64,000 nt of DNA from Mytilisepta virgata. Taxonomy: Eukaryota; Mollusca; Bivalvia; Mytilida; Mytilidae. Where the stretch lies: the NCBI GenBank assembly GCA_028015205.1, contig CM051514.1:44656150-44720149 (forward strand), in the 5' to 3' direction. How positions within the stretch are numbered: position 1 is the stretch's first letter; every line of letters starts with the position of its first letter. The notes beneath the pieces were generated by a model that worked only from the letters and a program-made list of their open reading frames with translations, did not search any database and was not told the origin of the DNA. The position numbers and the translations under genes are program-made. Below are positions 43,606 through 52,184 of the stretch, piece by piece.

Positions 43606-46395
43606 GCTGCTCTTCTCTTGCTCCGTGCTGCTCATCGCTGCTCTTCTCTTGCTCATCGCTGCTCATCACTGCTCATTGCTGCTCATCTCTTGCTCATCAC
43701 TGCTCTTCTCTTGCTCCGTGGTGTTTTTCTCTTGCTCTTTGTTGCTCATCGCTGCTCATTGCTGCTTTTCTCTTGCTCATCGCTGCTCAGCACTGTTTTT
43801 CTCTTGGTTTTTTGTTGCTCGTCGCTGTTTTTCTCTTGGTTTTTGTAGCTCATCGCTGTTTTTCTCGTTCTCATCGCTGTTTTTCTCTTGCTCTTTGCTG
43901 CTTATCGCTGTTTTTCTCGTGCCCTTTGCAGCTCATCGCTGTTTTTCTCGTGCTCATCGCTGTTTTTCTCTTGTTCTTTGCTGCTCATCGCTGTTTTTCT
44001 CTTGCTCTTTACTGCTCAGCACTGTTTTTCTCTTGCTCTTTACTGCTTATCGCTGTTTTTCTCTTGCTCTTTACTGCTCATCGCTGTTTTTCTCTTGCTC
44101 TTTGTTGCTCATCGCTGTTTTTCTCTTGTTCTTTACTGCTCAGCACTGTTTTTCTCTTCTTCTTTACTGCTCAGCACTGTTTTTCTCTTGGTTTTTGCAG
44201 CTCATCGCTTTTTTTCTCGTGCTCTTTGCAGCTCATCGCTGTTTTTCTCGTGCTCATCGCTGTTTTTCTCTTGCTCTTTACTGCTTATCGCTGTTTTTCT
44301 CTTGATCTTTACTGCTCATCGCTGTTTTTCTCTTGTTCTTTGTTGCTCATCGCTGTTTTTCTCTTGATCTTTACTGCTCATCGCTGTTTTTCTCTTGTTC
44401 TTTGTTGCTCATCGCTGTTTTTCTCTTGTTCTTTGTTGCTCATCGCTGTTTTTCTCTTGCTCTTTGCTGCTTATCGCTGTTTTTCTCGTGCCCTTTGTAG
44501 CTCATCGCTGTTTTTCTCGTGCTCATCGCTGTTTTTCTCTTGTTCTTTGCTTCTCATCGCTGTTTTTCTTTTGCTCTTTGCTTCTCATCGCTGTTTTTCT
44601 CGTGCCCTTTGCAGCTCATCTCTGATTTTCTCGTGCTCATCGCTGTTTTTCTCTTGTTCTTTACTGCTCATCACTGTTTTTCTCTTGTTCTTTACTGCTC
44701 ATCGCTGTTTTTCTCGTGCTCATCGCAGTTTTTCTCTTGTTCTTTACTGCTTATGGCTGTTTTTCTCTCGCTCTTTGTTGATCATCACTGTTTTTCTCGT
44801 ACTCTTTGCTGCTCATCGCTGTTTTTCTCTTGTTCTTTGTTGCTCATCACTGTTTTTCTCGTGCTCATCGCTGTTTTTCTCTTGTTCTTTACTGCTTATG
44901 GCTGTTTTTCTCTCGCTCTTTGTTGATCATCACTGTTTTTCTCGTACTCTTTGCTGCTCATCGCTGTTTTTCTCTTGTTCTTTGTTGCTCATCACTGTTT
45001 TTCTCGTGCTCATCGCTGTTTTTCTCTTGCTCGTTACTGCTTATCGCTGTTTTTCTCTTGGTTTTTGTAGCTCATCTCTGATTTTCTCGTGCTCATCGCT
45101 GTTTTTCTCTTGCTCTTTACTGCTCATCGCTGTTTTTCTCGTGCTCATCGCAGTTTTTCTCTTGGTTTTTGTAGCTCGTCGCTATTTTTCTCGTGCTGTT
45201 TACTGCTCGTCGCTGTTTTTTCTCTTGTTCTTTGTTGCTCATCACTGTTTTTCTCTTGCTCTTTACTGCTCATCACTGTTTTTCTCTTGTTATTTACTGC
45301 TTATCGCTGTTTTTCTCTTGGTTTTTGTAGCTCATCGCTGTTTGTCTCTTGCTCTTTACTGCTTATCGCTGTTTTTCTCTCGCTCTTTGTTGCTCATCGC
45401 TGTTTTTCTCTTGGTTTTTGTTGCTCGTCACTGTTTTTCTCGTGCTGTTTACTGCTCGTCGCTGTTTTTTCTCTTGTTCTTTGTTGCTCATCACTGTTTT
45501 TCTCTTGCTCTTTACTGCTCATCACTGTTTTTCTCTTGTTCTTTACTGCTTATCGCTGTTTTTCTCTTGGTTTTTGTAGCTCATCGCTGTTTGTCTCTTG
45601 CTCTTTACTGCTCATCGCTGTTTTTCTCTTGCTCTATGCTTCTCATCGCTGTTTTTCTCTTGTTCTTTACTGCTCATCACTGTTTTTCTCTTGTTCTTTA
45701 CTGGTCATCGCTGTTTTTCTCTTGCTCTTTACTGCTCATCGCTGTTTTTCTCTTGCTCTATGCTTCTCATCGCTGTTTTTCTCTTGTTCTTTGTTGCTCA
45801 TCACTGTTTTTCTCTTGCTCTTTACTGCTCATCAGTGTTTTTCGCTTGTTCTTTACTGGTCATCGCTGTTTTTCTCTCGTTCTTTACTGCTCATCGCTGT
45901 TTTTCTCTTGCTCTTTACTGCTTATGGCTGTTTTTCTCTCGCTCTTTGTTGCTCATCACTGTTTTTCTCTTGTCCTTTGTTGTTCATCGCTACTCCTTAC
46001 CTTCTCGCGTGCTTATTTCGTTTTTTGGGGCTACTTGTCTCTGTTTTCGCTGCCACTACTGCTCCTGCTGCTTTTTGCTGTTCGTTATCGCTGCTCTTCT
46101 CTTGCTCATCGCTGTTTTTTCTCTTGCTCATCGCTGATCCTTTCTTGTTCTTTGCTGCTCATCCCTACTCAGGGCCTTACTCGCGTGCTCATTTCGCTCC
46201 TGCTGCTTGTTGCTGTTCGTCATCGCTGTTCGTCATCGCTGCTCTTCTCTTGCTCATCACTGCTCTTCTCTTGCTCATCGCTGCTCTTCTCTTGCTCTTT
46301 GCTGTTCATCGCTACTCATGATCTTACTCGCGTGCTCATTTCAGTTTTTTGGTGCTATTTGTCACTTTTAATCGCTGCTGCTGCTACTGCTGAAG
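43606..46395 (+). repeat. 31-bp minisatellite array, left arm
   Basis: About 2.8 kb of units such as GCTGTTTTTCTCTTGCTCT + TTACTGCTCATC, with shorter 21-bp variants containing CTCGTGCTCATC. Because 31 is not a multiple of three and the pyrimidine-rich strand lacks stops, all three plus frames stay open (up to 946 codons). The apparent Leu/Phe/Ser/Cys-rich proteins are composition artefacts. The opposite strand, which is the sense strand of the flanking genes, has stops in every unit. Confidence 0.93.
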
Positions 46396-46533
46396 GAATG
46401 TAGTTTACTGCTGATGATGGGAAGGCCACTCGGTACTCATGTTGTCGGTTTGATTGGTAGATCAAGACTGATCGATGTGATTGTATACTGGGATATTTAT
46501 CGACGACAAACACAAATGAAACAGTTTCATATT

Positions 46534-47055
46534 TTATTTTACAAAATCTACATCAGTCAATGTTTTAAGTTCTGGTTCTTTCTCTTCAAACAAAGGTATG
46601 ATCTTCTTCAGTTCTTTCCATTCGAAGGTGTCCAAGCCGATTCCTCTCTTTGTTGGACGATAGGTCCAGTATCCCCGGGGTATAAAGTACTTTCTTATCC
46701 AAATAGTGGGGTATGGGGATTTGACGGTGACGAATACATTGTCCCCAATGTGATATCTCCAGTCGACTAGTTCTTTATCCTGTACTCTACCGATCAAATC
46801 ATCCAGAACATCAGTAGTCTCGCATAAAGCTTTCCATTGTATCAAAGATAAGCTCACTCCGGTCTTGGTGGGCACCGTTTCACTTTCCCAAAATCTGAGA
46901 TCTACTCTTTTACTGCCATTCCATTCTGTCAGCTCTGCATACGTTCCTCCACCAAGTAGTACTTTCAAAGGAATATCGGAAGCTGTCATGGCGTCTTGGA
47001 CGATATCGCTCTCGGTCTGGTCTTTGGTTTTCTTTTCTTTACGAGACATATACAT
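46534..47055 (-). CDS. Tandem-PC4-domain protein of element B, left arm (intact)
   Basis: 173 residues from the ATG at 47055, which follows a TATATATAAATA box by about 20 nt. A longer frame to 47211 would run back through the promoter and is rejected as start. Two PC4-like domains: YAELTEWNGSKRVDLRFWES with VPTKTGVSLSLIQW, and VFVTVKSPYPTIWIRKYFI with RPTKRGIGLDTFEW. The layout equals that of element A's protein, with clear divergence. A charged N-terminus (SRKEKKTKDQ) precedes them. Expected role: single-stranded DNA binding in replication or transcription. Transcribed away from the palindrome centre; AATAAA overlaps the stop. Only this arm carries an intact frame. Confidence 0.8.
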   Translation of the reverse strand: MYMSRKEKKTKDQTESDIVQDAMTASDIPLKVLLGGGTYAELTEWNGSKRVDLRFWESETVPTKTGVSLSLIQWKALCETTDVLDDLIGRVQDKELVDWRYHIGDNVFVTVKSPYPTIWIRKYFIPRGYWTYRPTKRGIGLDTFEWKELKKIIPLFEEKEPELKTLTDVDFVK

Positions 47056-47059
47056 GATT

Positions 47060-47214
47060 CTTCTAGCTGGTCTATTTATATATATATATTTGTGAAGATG
47101 GACTGGATTGGTTCTTATATCATGAAACTTGAAACATGATTGGCTATCTTTCCGACATCGTGATTGGTTAAATTCTTCCGCTCCGATTGGTCGAAAATCT
47201 GTCATTTTCATTGG
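47060..47214 (-). promoter_or_regulatory. Five-CCAAT promoter of the PC4-like gene, left arm
   Basis: ATTGG (CCAAT on minus) at 47107, 47139, 47163, 47186 and 47210, spaced 32, 24, 23 and 24 bp, followed by a TATATATAAATA box and the ATG at 47055. CCAAT boxes bind NF-Y in animals. The two outermost copies lie inside the 3' end of the BH1-like ORF. Confidence 0.75.
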
Positions 47215-47398
47215 TCAATTCCAACCTTTTCGATAGATCAACACGATGATACATTGTCCAAATATGCGGCGCCCAATCCGGAAACTGTTCACAATAGGTA
47301 CGAGTAAACACCGACAATACGACCAGTCTTCCTTGGTTCACCACACCGTCTTCGAACATGGCAGAAACGATTCTCTCGTATACTCGTAGGGGGTCCAT
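47168..47398 (-). CDS. Small protein with BH1 (Bcl-2)-like motif, left arm
   Basis: 76 residues from the ATG at 47398; the frame extends 10 codons further to a GTG. A TATAAAAG box lies about 35 nt upstream (minus strand, near 47,432-47,439), giving a very short leader. The stretch MFEDGVVNQGRLVVLSVF resembles the BH1 region of Bcl-2 family proteins (acidic-DG, then xxGRLV and a hydrophobic helix). The rest (EQFPDWAPHIWTMYHR) could fit the following helix. Complete Bcl-2 proteins are longer, so this may be one exon, a reduced form or chance similarity. In a virus-like element such a protein would be expected to act on host apoptosis; that is inference only. The right arm copy is at 51954-52184. 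Confidence 0.5.
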   Translation of the reverse strand: MDPLRVYERIVSAMFEDGVVNQGRLVVLSVFTRTYCEQFPDWAPHIWTMYHRVDLSKRLELTNENDRFSTNRSGRI

Positions 47399-47484
47399 CG
47401 TACGAATGACTTCTCTGACTATCTTCACTTCCTTTTATACATTTATGACATGAGACTACTCTGCATTGACAAACTTGTAACTGT

Positions 47485-47781
47485 CTACATATATACATGT
47501 ATATATAGTGTTGCCAGAAGATCCCGATACCGGGGTTTTGTATCTGAGGCACTGGCAGTCCACCCGGACAGAGGAAAATACCGACAATCGTGTTCAGGAT
47601 GAACGAGATTACATCCGCCACCTTTCCTGATATGGTTCGCCACACATTCAACCAACGTGTCGTTTGGATTTATACTGAGAAACGCAGAGACCGGAGAACT
47701 AAGATACTTCCATTCCAGGACGGGGACGAATGTTCTCTGTCTCGATGATGTTAGATGGACATCAAAGATGGCTGCACCCAT
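47485..47781 (-). CDS. Small ORF of unknown function, left arm
   Basis: 98 codons from an ATG. I do not recognise it. It contains four cysteines (ECVAN, GGGC, HDC) and no domain I can name. A TATAAAT word lies inside it (near 47,672), so transcription may start internally. An overlapping frame (47,289-47,651) encodes a hydrophobic segment (VADVISFILNTIVGIFL) but lacks an ATG. Which of the two, if either, is real is open. The 5' end includes the AAGATGGC-containing repeat also found near the centre. Confidence 0.3.
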   Translation of the reverse strand: MGAAIFDVHLTSSRQRTFVPVLEWKYLSSPVSAFLSINPNDTLVECVANHIRKGGGCNLVHPEHDCRYFPLSGWTASASDTKPRYRDLLATLYIHVYM

Positions 47782-47951
47782 TCTGTTGCTTTTTGCTGCT
47801 CATCGCTGTTTTTCTCTTGCTCTGCTAATGATGACCTTACCTCATTTCAGTTTTGGGGCAACTTGTCGCTGTTTTCGCCGCTGTTGCTAGTGGTGGTCGA
47901 TTTTCGTTAGTCAAAGATTGGATCTGTGCGAGAGCACCCTTAGATCCGGGT

Positions 47952-48105
47952 TATTTAAAAGTCCACTCTGCATTTATCCAGGCTTGTGACTGGCTATCAT
48001 AAGATAGGCTGCATTAATCCTGCTCAATTTTTTAAGGGCACTCTGCATTTGTCCAGGCTTGTGACTGGCTATATATATGTATAAACATATATAGGCTGCA
48101 TTACC
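47952..48105 (+). repeat. About 85-bp tandem duplication, left arm
   Basis: Two copies share CACTCTGCATTT(A/G)TCCAGGC + TTGTGACTGGCTAT and end ATAGGCTGCATTA. Mirror copies lie at about 51,245-51,400. Nearby (47,795-47,822) a single unit of the 31-bp minisatellite occurs outside the main array. Confidence 0.8.
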
Positions 48106-48304
48106 CTCCTTCCCTTTTTTTGTTATATTTTTTTCTGTTTTTCTTTGTAATATGTTCCAATTCCTCCGTCACATAGAGTCATTGCTGTCTTCAGCTGGAG
48201 GTGGGTCGTAGTCGTTCAATACACGGTTAAGCAGATATTTTCGTTTTTCTACGGCCTAATCCCATGATTCTTTTGATTCGTAGTCTTCCTATTCTCTCCA
48301 GCGT

Positions 48305-48736
48305 TTAGCTGTTTTTCTTGTTCTCTCTATGTACGGGGTCTTTATTTATGTCTTGATGCCAGGACACTAGTCCGAGGTAATGCTTTCGTATTTCGTCTCT
48401 GTATGAGTCAAACATGTCTCTATATGCTGCCAAGCGTGCCTTGTCTTCTTCCATTCCGGCTTTCACTACTTCGTTTACTGTCTGTGAGTATTCCGATTGA
48501 TGTACTTGAAATGTTATGTTCAAAACGACTTCCCATAGGGACTGTTCGCAAAGCTCTTCGGAGTCTTCGTTGGATCCATGGTCACTACTTTGTTCCGATT
48601 CATCGTTATCGGCTTCTGTGGTGGTGTCTGAAGCTGAATCACTATAGTCTGTTGAATCCTCTTCAATACCATGTGCATTCTTTTTGTGTCGCACTAGATT
48701 AAAGTTTTGCTTGGATTGGTATCCACAGGTATACAT
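48305..48736 (-). CDS. Acidic protein with partial C2H2 zinc finger, left arm
   Basis: 143 residues. The N-terminus MYTCGYQSKQNFNLVRHKKNAH has the second half of a C2H2 finger (C-x12-H-x4-H), but the first cysteine is missing because a stop lies directly before the ATG. It is either a three-ligand remnant or the 3' exon of a longer protein. A Ser/Asp/Glu/Thr-rich acidic stretch follows (about 25-70), then a helical charged region. The 134-residue zinc-ribbon ORF ends 54 nt upstream in the same direction, with an AATAAA word between them. I infer a DNA-binding regulator with an acidic activation-like region; no family assigned. Confidence 0.55.
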   Translation of the reverse strand: MYTCGYQSKQNFNLVRHKKNAHGIEEDSTDYSDSASDTTTEADNDESEQSSDHGSNEDSEELCEQSLWEVVLNITFQVHQSEYSQTVNEVVKAGMEEDKARLAAYRDMFDSYRDEIRKHYLGLVSWHQDINKDPVHRENKKNS

Positions 48737-48790
48737 TTAAGACGTCTTTATTTCCTGGTAGTCGATAGCAGAATGAGTTCCGGTCGTCCT

Positions 48791-49195
48791 TCAAGTGTTT
48801 ATATTAGATACAGGTTCCTCAGCGGCTTGTTGATTCATACACAAGCGTTTGGCAAAGTATTCGTTTCGACATTGTTGCAGTTCAGATTTCACTTTTCTGA
48901 TGAGGTCTCTTTTAAGTCTTTTCCACTCGTTGTCAATCCTTCTACATCCCTTGCAGATATTCATGTTTTTGTAGAAGTCCGCAAAGCTCTTGTTCGTTTG
49001 ACACTTTTTACATTTCTTGTTTGGATCCACTTTGTTGGGTCCTCCACTTGTGTTATCCAGCCGTTTGGTTCTCTTCACTTTGGTTAGAAGTAATTTCCTT
49101 TTCCTTTGTGGTTTTGCTTTGGTGTTAGAAAGATCCACAGGTACTAAATATCTAGCAGGAACCACTAAATCAACGAGAGGCGTTTTCGATGCCAT
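48791..49195 (-). CDS. Basic zinc-ribbon protein, left arm
   Basis: 134 residues from an ATG, with CCAAT (GACACCAATG) and an AAAATATAATC box upstream. Very basic N-terminal half (KAKPQRKRKLLLTKVKRTKR). A four-cysteine ribbon CKKCQTNKSFADFYKN ... CKGC at about 62-83 resembles the zinc ribbon preceding HNH-type or endonuclease VII-like domains of phages and large viruses. The C-terminus is helical and charged, with no HNH histidines visible. It is probably a nucleic-acid-binding protein; nuclease activity is not supported. Confidence 0.6.
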   Translation of the reverse strand: MASKTPLVDLVVPARYLVPVDLSNTKAKPQRKRKLLLTKVKRTKRLDNTSGGPNKVDPNKKCKKCQTNKSFADFYKNMNICKGCRRIDNEWKRLKRDLIRKVKSELQQCRNEYFAKRLCMNQQAAEEPVSNINT

Positions 49196-49379
49196 TGATA
49201 CGTGTGTGTTGTTTGACGGTCTTCAAACAACTGACGAAATTAAACAAAACCTCTGATTATATTTTCGTTAAAAGCTTTTCATTGGTGTCATAGAGACGAA
49301 GATTACCCCACACAGTTCGCTGTTCGTTGTTGCTATTGCTGCTGAGGAGGTGAAGGTGGGATTCTCACTGTTTCGTTAT

Positions 49380-49570
49380 AAGTCACCTCTTAGTCTCGTT
49401 GATGTTTCGATGGATACAAAAGATGGCTGCGTTCATGTAACGCGGACCTGAAAGAGAACACCCTTATGAAACAGAAATTTTAGAGTCTTTCCGGACGGGA
49501 ACGAATGTTCTCGGTCTCGTTGATGCTACGACGGACATCAAAGATGGCTGCCCCCAAGTAACGTGGACCT
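49380..49570. repeat. Repeated AAGATGGC(T)GC-containing blocks near the centre
   Basis: Two blocks (about 49,397-49,470 and 49,500-49,590) share TCTCGTTGATG, GAC/ATAC(A)A, AAGATGGCTGC, GT(A)ACG(C/T)GGACCTGAAAG and GAACACCCT(T/A)ATGAAAC. A third partial block is at 47,736-47,780. AAGATGGC is the YY1 core. Only the first block has a mirror in the right arm (49,893-49,990). Confidence 0.75.
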
Positions 49571-49642
49571 GAAAGGGAACACCCTAATGAAACGAAAATT
49601 TCAGAGTCTTTCCGGACGGGAACGAACGTTTACGGATTTCAG

Positions 49643-49755
49643 TCCTAACCATAACCCTAACTCCAGACCTAACCCTAACCCTAACTCTAACCCTAACCCT
49701 AGTTCTAACCCTAACCCTAACTCTAACCCTAACCTTAGTCCTGCTTCTAACCCTT
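49643..49755. repeat. Degenerate telomere-like (CCCTAA)n tract
   Basis: About 110 bp of CCCTAACC(A)TAACTCTAAC words, i.e. animal telomere C-strand repeats with frequent substitutions. It sits in the left-only 324-bp segment next to the central hairpin. The Asn-Pro-Ser-rich frame across it is an artefact. Confidence 0.85.
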
Positions 49756-49784
49756 ATCGTAGGTCTGTCTCGTACTCCTACTCT

Positions 49785-49892
49785 AACCGGTCCATACCTC
49801 ACGTCGTTGGATCACCTAAGCAAGCGTGACTGTTTGCCTCGTGTTTGTCACGCTTGCTTAGGTGATCCAACGACGTGAGGTATGGACCGGTT
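49785..49892. repeat. Central hairpin: 46-bp perfect stem, 16-nt loop
   Basis: Stem 49785-49830 pairs perfectly with 49847-49892 around loop 49831-49846 (TGTTTGCCTCGTGTTT). Right of the stem the sequence jumps directly to the complement of 49459, skipping 49461-49784; the word AAC is present at both sides of the jump. Confidence 0.95.
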
Positions 49893-50156
49893 GTTCTCTT
49901 TCAGGTCCGCGTTACATGAACGCAGCCATCTTTTGTATCCATCGAAACATCAACGAGACTAAGAGGTGACTTATAACGAAACAGTGAGAATCCCACCTTC
50001 ACCTCCTCAGCAGCAATAGCAACAACGAACAGCGAACTGTGTGGGGTAATCTTCGTCTCTATGACACCAATGAAAAGCTTTTAACGAAAATATAATCAGA
50101 GGTTTTGTTTAATTTCGTCAGTTGTTTGAAGACCGTCAAACAACACACACGTATCA

Positions 50157-50561
50157 ATGGCATCGAAAACGCCTCTAGTTGATTTAGTGGTTCCTGCTAG
50201 ATATTTAGTACCTGTGGATCTTTCTAACACCAAAGCAAAACCACAAAGGAAAAGGAAATTACTTCTAACCAAAGTGAAGAGAACCAAACGGCTGGATAAC
50301 ACAAGTGGAGGACCCAACAAAGTGGATCCAAACAAGAAATGTAAAAAGTGTCAAACGAACAAGAGCTTTGCGGACTTCTACAAAAACATGAATATCTGCA
50401 AGGGATGTAGAAGGATTGACAACGAGTGGAAAAGACTTAAAAGAGACCTCATCAGAAAAGTGAAATCTGAACTGCAACAATGTCGAAACGAATACTTTGC
50501 CAAACGCTTGTGTATGAATCAACAAGCCGCTGAGGAACCTGTATCTAATATAAACACTTGA
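50157..50561 (+). CDS. Basic zinc-ribbon protein, right arm
   Basis: Identical mirror copy of 48791-49195, the innermost gene of the right arm, so the two copies diverge head-to-head from the palindrome centre about 960 bp apart. Confidence 0.6.
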   Translation: MASKTPLVDLVVPARYLVPVDLSNTKAKPQRKRKLLLTKVKRTKRLDNTSGGPNKVDPNKKCKKCQTNKSFADFYKNMNICKGCRRIDNEWKRLKRDLIRKVKSELQQCRNEYFAKRLCMNQQAAEEPVSNINT

Positions 50562-50615
50562 AGGACGACCGGAACTCATTCTGCTATCGACTACCAGGAA
50601 ATAAAGACGTCTTAA

Positions 50616-51047
50616 ATGTATACCTGTGGATACCAATCCAAGCAAAACTTTAACCTAGTGCGACACAAAAAGAATGCACATGGTATTGAAGAGGATTCAA
50701 CAGACTATAGTGATTCAGCTTCAGACACCACCACAGAAGCCGATAACGATGAATCGGAACAAAGTAGTGACCATGGATCCAACGAAGACTCCGAAGAGCT
50801 TTGCGAACAGTCCCTATGGGAAGTCGTTTTGAACATAACATTTCAAGTACATCAATCGGAATACTCACAGACAGTAAACGAAGTAGTGGAAGCCGGAATG
50901 GAAGAAGACAAGGCACGCTTGGCAGCATATAGAGACATGTTTGACTCATACAGAGACGAAATACGAAAGCATTACCTCGGACTGGTGTCCTGGCATCAAG
51001 ACATAAATAAAGACCCCGTACATAGAGAGAACAAGAAAAACAGCTAA
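50616..51047 (+). CDS. Acidic protein with partial C2H2 zinc finger, right arm
   Basis: Mirror copy of 48305-48736 with a single residue difference seen (Lys/Glu in NEVV(K/E)AGM). Same missing first cysteine, so the defect, if it is one, predates the arm duplication. Confidence 0.55.
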   Translation: MYTCGYQSKQNFNLVRHKKNAHGIEEDSTDYSDSASDTTTEADNDESEQSSDHGSNEDSEELCEQSLWEVVLNITFQVHQSEYSQTVNEVVEAGMEEDKARLAAYRDMFDSYRDEIRKHYLGLVSWHQDINKDPVHRENKKNS

Positions 51048-51570
51048 ACGCTGGAGAGAATAGGAAGACTACGAATCAAAAGAATCATGGGATTAGGCCG
51101 TAGAAAAACGAAAATATCTGCTTAACCGTGTATTGAACGACTACGACCCACCTCCAGCTGAAGACAGCAATGACTCTATGTGACGGAGGAATTGGAACAT
51201 ATTACAAAGAAAAACAGAAAAAAATATAACAAAAAAAGGGAAGGAGGGTAATGCAGCCTATATATGTTTATACATATATATAGCCAGTCACAAGCCTGGA
51301 CAAATGCAGAGTGCCCTTAAAAAATTGAGCAGGATTAATGCAGCCTATCTTATGATAGCCAGTCACAAGCCTGGATAAATGCAGAGTGGACTTTTAAATA
51401 ACCCGGATCTAAGGGTGCTCTCGCACAGATCCAATCTTTGACTAACGACAATCGACCACCACTAGCAACAGCGGCGAAAACAGCGACAAGTTGCCCCAAA
51501 ACTGAAATGAGGTAAGGTCATCATTAGCAGAGCAAGAGAAAAACAGCGATGAGCAGCAAAAAGCAACAGA

Positions 51571-51867
51571 ATGGGTGCAGCCATCTTTGATGTCCATCTA
51601 ACATCATCGAGACAGAGAACATTCGTCCCCGTCCTGGAATGGAAGTATCTTAGTTCTCCGGTCTCTGCGTTTCTCAGTATAAATCCAAACGACACGTTGG
51701 TTGAATGTGTGGCGAACCATATCAGGAAAGGTGGCGGATGTAATCTCGTTCATCCTGAACACGATTGTCGGTATTTTCCTCTGTCCGGGTGGACTGCCAG
51801 TGCCTCAGATACAAAACCCCGGTATCGGGATCTTCTGGCAACACTATATATACATGTATATATGTAG
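51571..51867 (+). CDS. Small ORF of unknown function, right arm
   Basis: Identical mirror copy of 47485-47781. Conservation between arms reflects recent duplication and is not independent evidence that it is coding. Confidence 0.3.
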   Translation: MGAAIFDVHLTSSRQRTFVPVLEWKYLSSPVSAFLSINPNDTLVECVANHIRKGGGCNLVHPEHDCRYFPLSGWTASASDTKPRYRDLLATLYIHVYM

Positions 51868-51953
51868 ACAGTTACAAGTTTGTCAATGCAGAGTAGTCTC
51901 ATGTCATAAATGTATAAAAGGAAGTGAAGATAGTCAGAGAAGTCATTCGTACG

Positions 51954-52184
51954 ATGGACCCCCTACGAGTATACGAGAGAATCGTTTCTGCCATGTTCGA
52001 AGACGGTGTGGTGAACCAAGGAAGACTGGTAGTATTGTCGGTGTTTACTCGTACCTATTGTGAACAGTTTCCGGATTGGGCGCCGCATATTTGGACAATG
52101 TATCATCGTGTTGATCTATCGAAACGGTTGGAATTGACCAATGAAAATGCCAGATTTTCGACCAATCGGAACGGGAGAATTTAA
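51954..52184 (+). CDS. Small protein with BH1 (Bcl-2)-like motif, right arm
   Basis: Mirror copy of 47168-47398 with TATAAAAG at 51913-51920 and the ATG at 51954. Residue changes only near the C-terminus (Asp/Ala in TNEN(D/A)RF and Ser/Asn in NR(S/N)GRI). The motif region is identical, so both arms keep an intact frame. Confidence 0.5.
   Translation: MDPLRVYERIVSAMFEDGVVNQGRLVVLSVFTRTYCEQFPDWAPHIWTMYHRVDLSKRLELTNENARFSTNRNGRI

Larger units (their letters stand above)
42656..49830 (+). repeat. Left arm of the element B palindrome
   Basis: 7,175 bp. Order from terminus to centre: ETS/CRE/NRF1/E2F-like modules, 67-bp repeats, 31-bp minisatellite, PC4-like gene, BH1-like ORF, small ORF, ~85-bp duplication, acidic protein, zinc-ribbon protein, YY1-like repeats, telomere-like tract, central stem. 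Genes lie on the minus strand. Confidence 0.93.

Noticed and set aside
43606..46395. CRISPR-like array
   Set aside because: Units are contiguous with no unique spacers, variants blend into each other, and the host is an animal.
43563..46403. 946-codon ORF of Leu/Phe/Ser/Cys-rich repeats (and similar long frames in 52,951-55,881)
   Set aside because: Produced by a stop-free 31-bp repeat on a pyrimidine-rich strand; all three frames are open together and read the same peptide, which is not how a gene behaves.
46414..46770. 118-codon plus-strand ORF opposite the PC4-like gene (and its mirror 52,584-52,940)
   Set aside because: Antisense shadow of a gene with clear PC4 motifs.
47056..47211. N-terminal extension of the left-arm PC4-like gene to 47211
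   Set aside because: It would run through the TATA and CCAAT boxes and is not shared as an open frame by the right arm; the ATG at 47055 matches the right-arm start.
48403..49087. Plus-strand ORFs opposite the zinc-ribbon and acidic proteins
   Set aside because: Antisense shadows; the minus-strand frames have ATG starts, promoters and a recognisable cysteine pattern.
49643..49755. True chromosome end
   Set aside because: The tract is short, degenerate and flanked on both sides by element sequence; it is interstitial.
49563..49829. Asn-Pro-Ser repeat protein across the central segment
   Set aside because: Translation of the telomere-like CCCTAA tract; no start context or conservation in the right arm.
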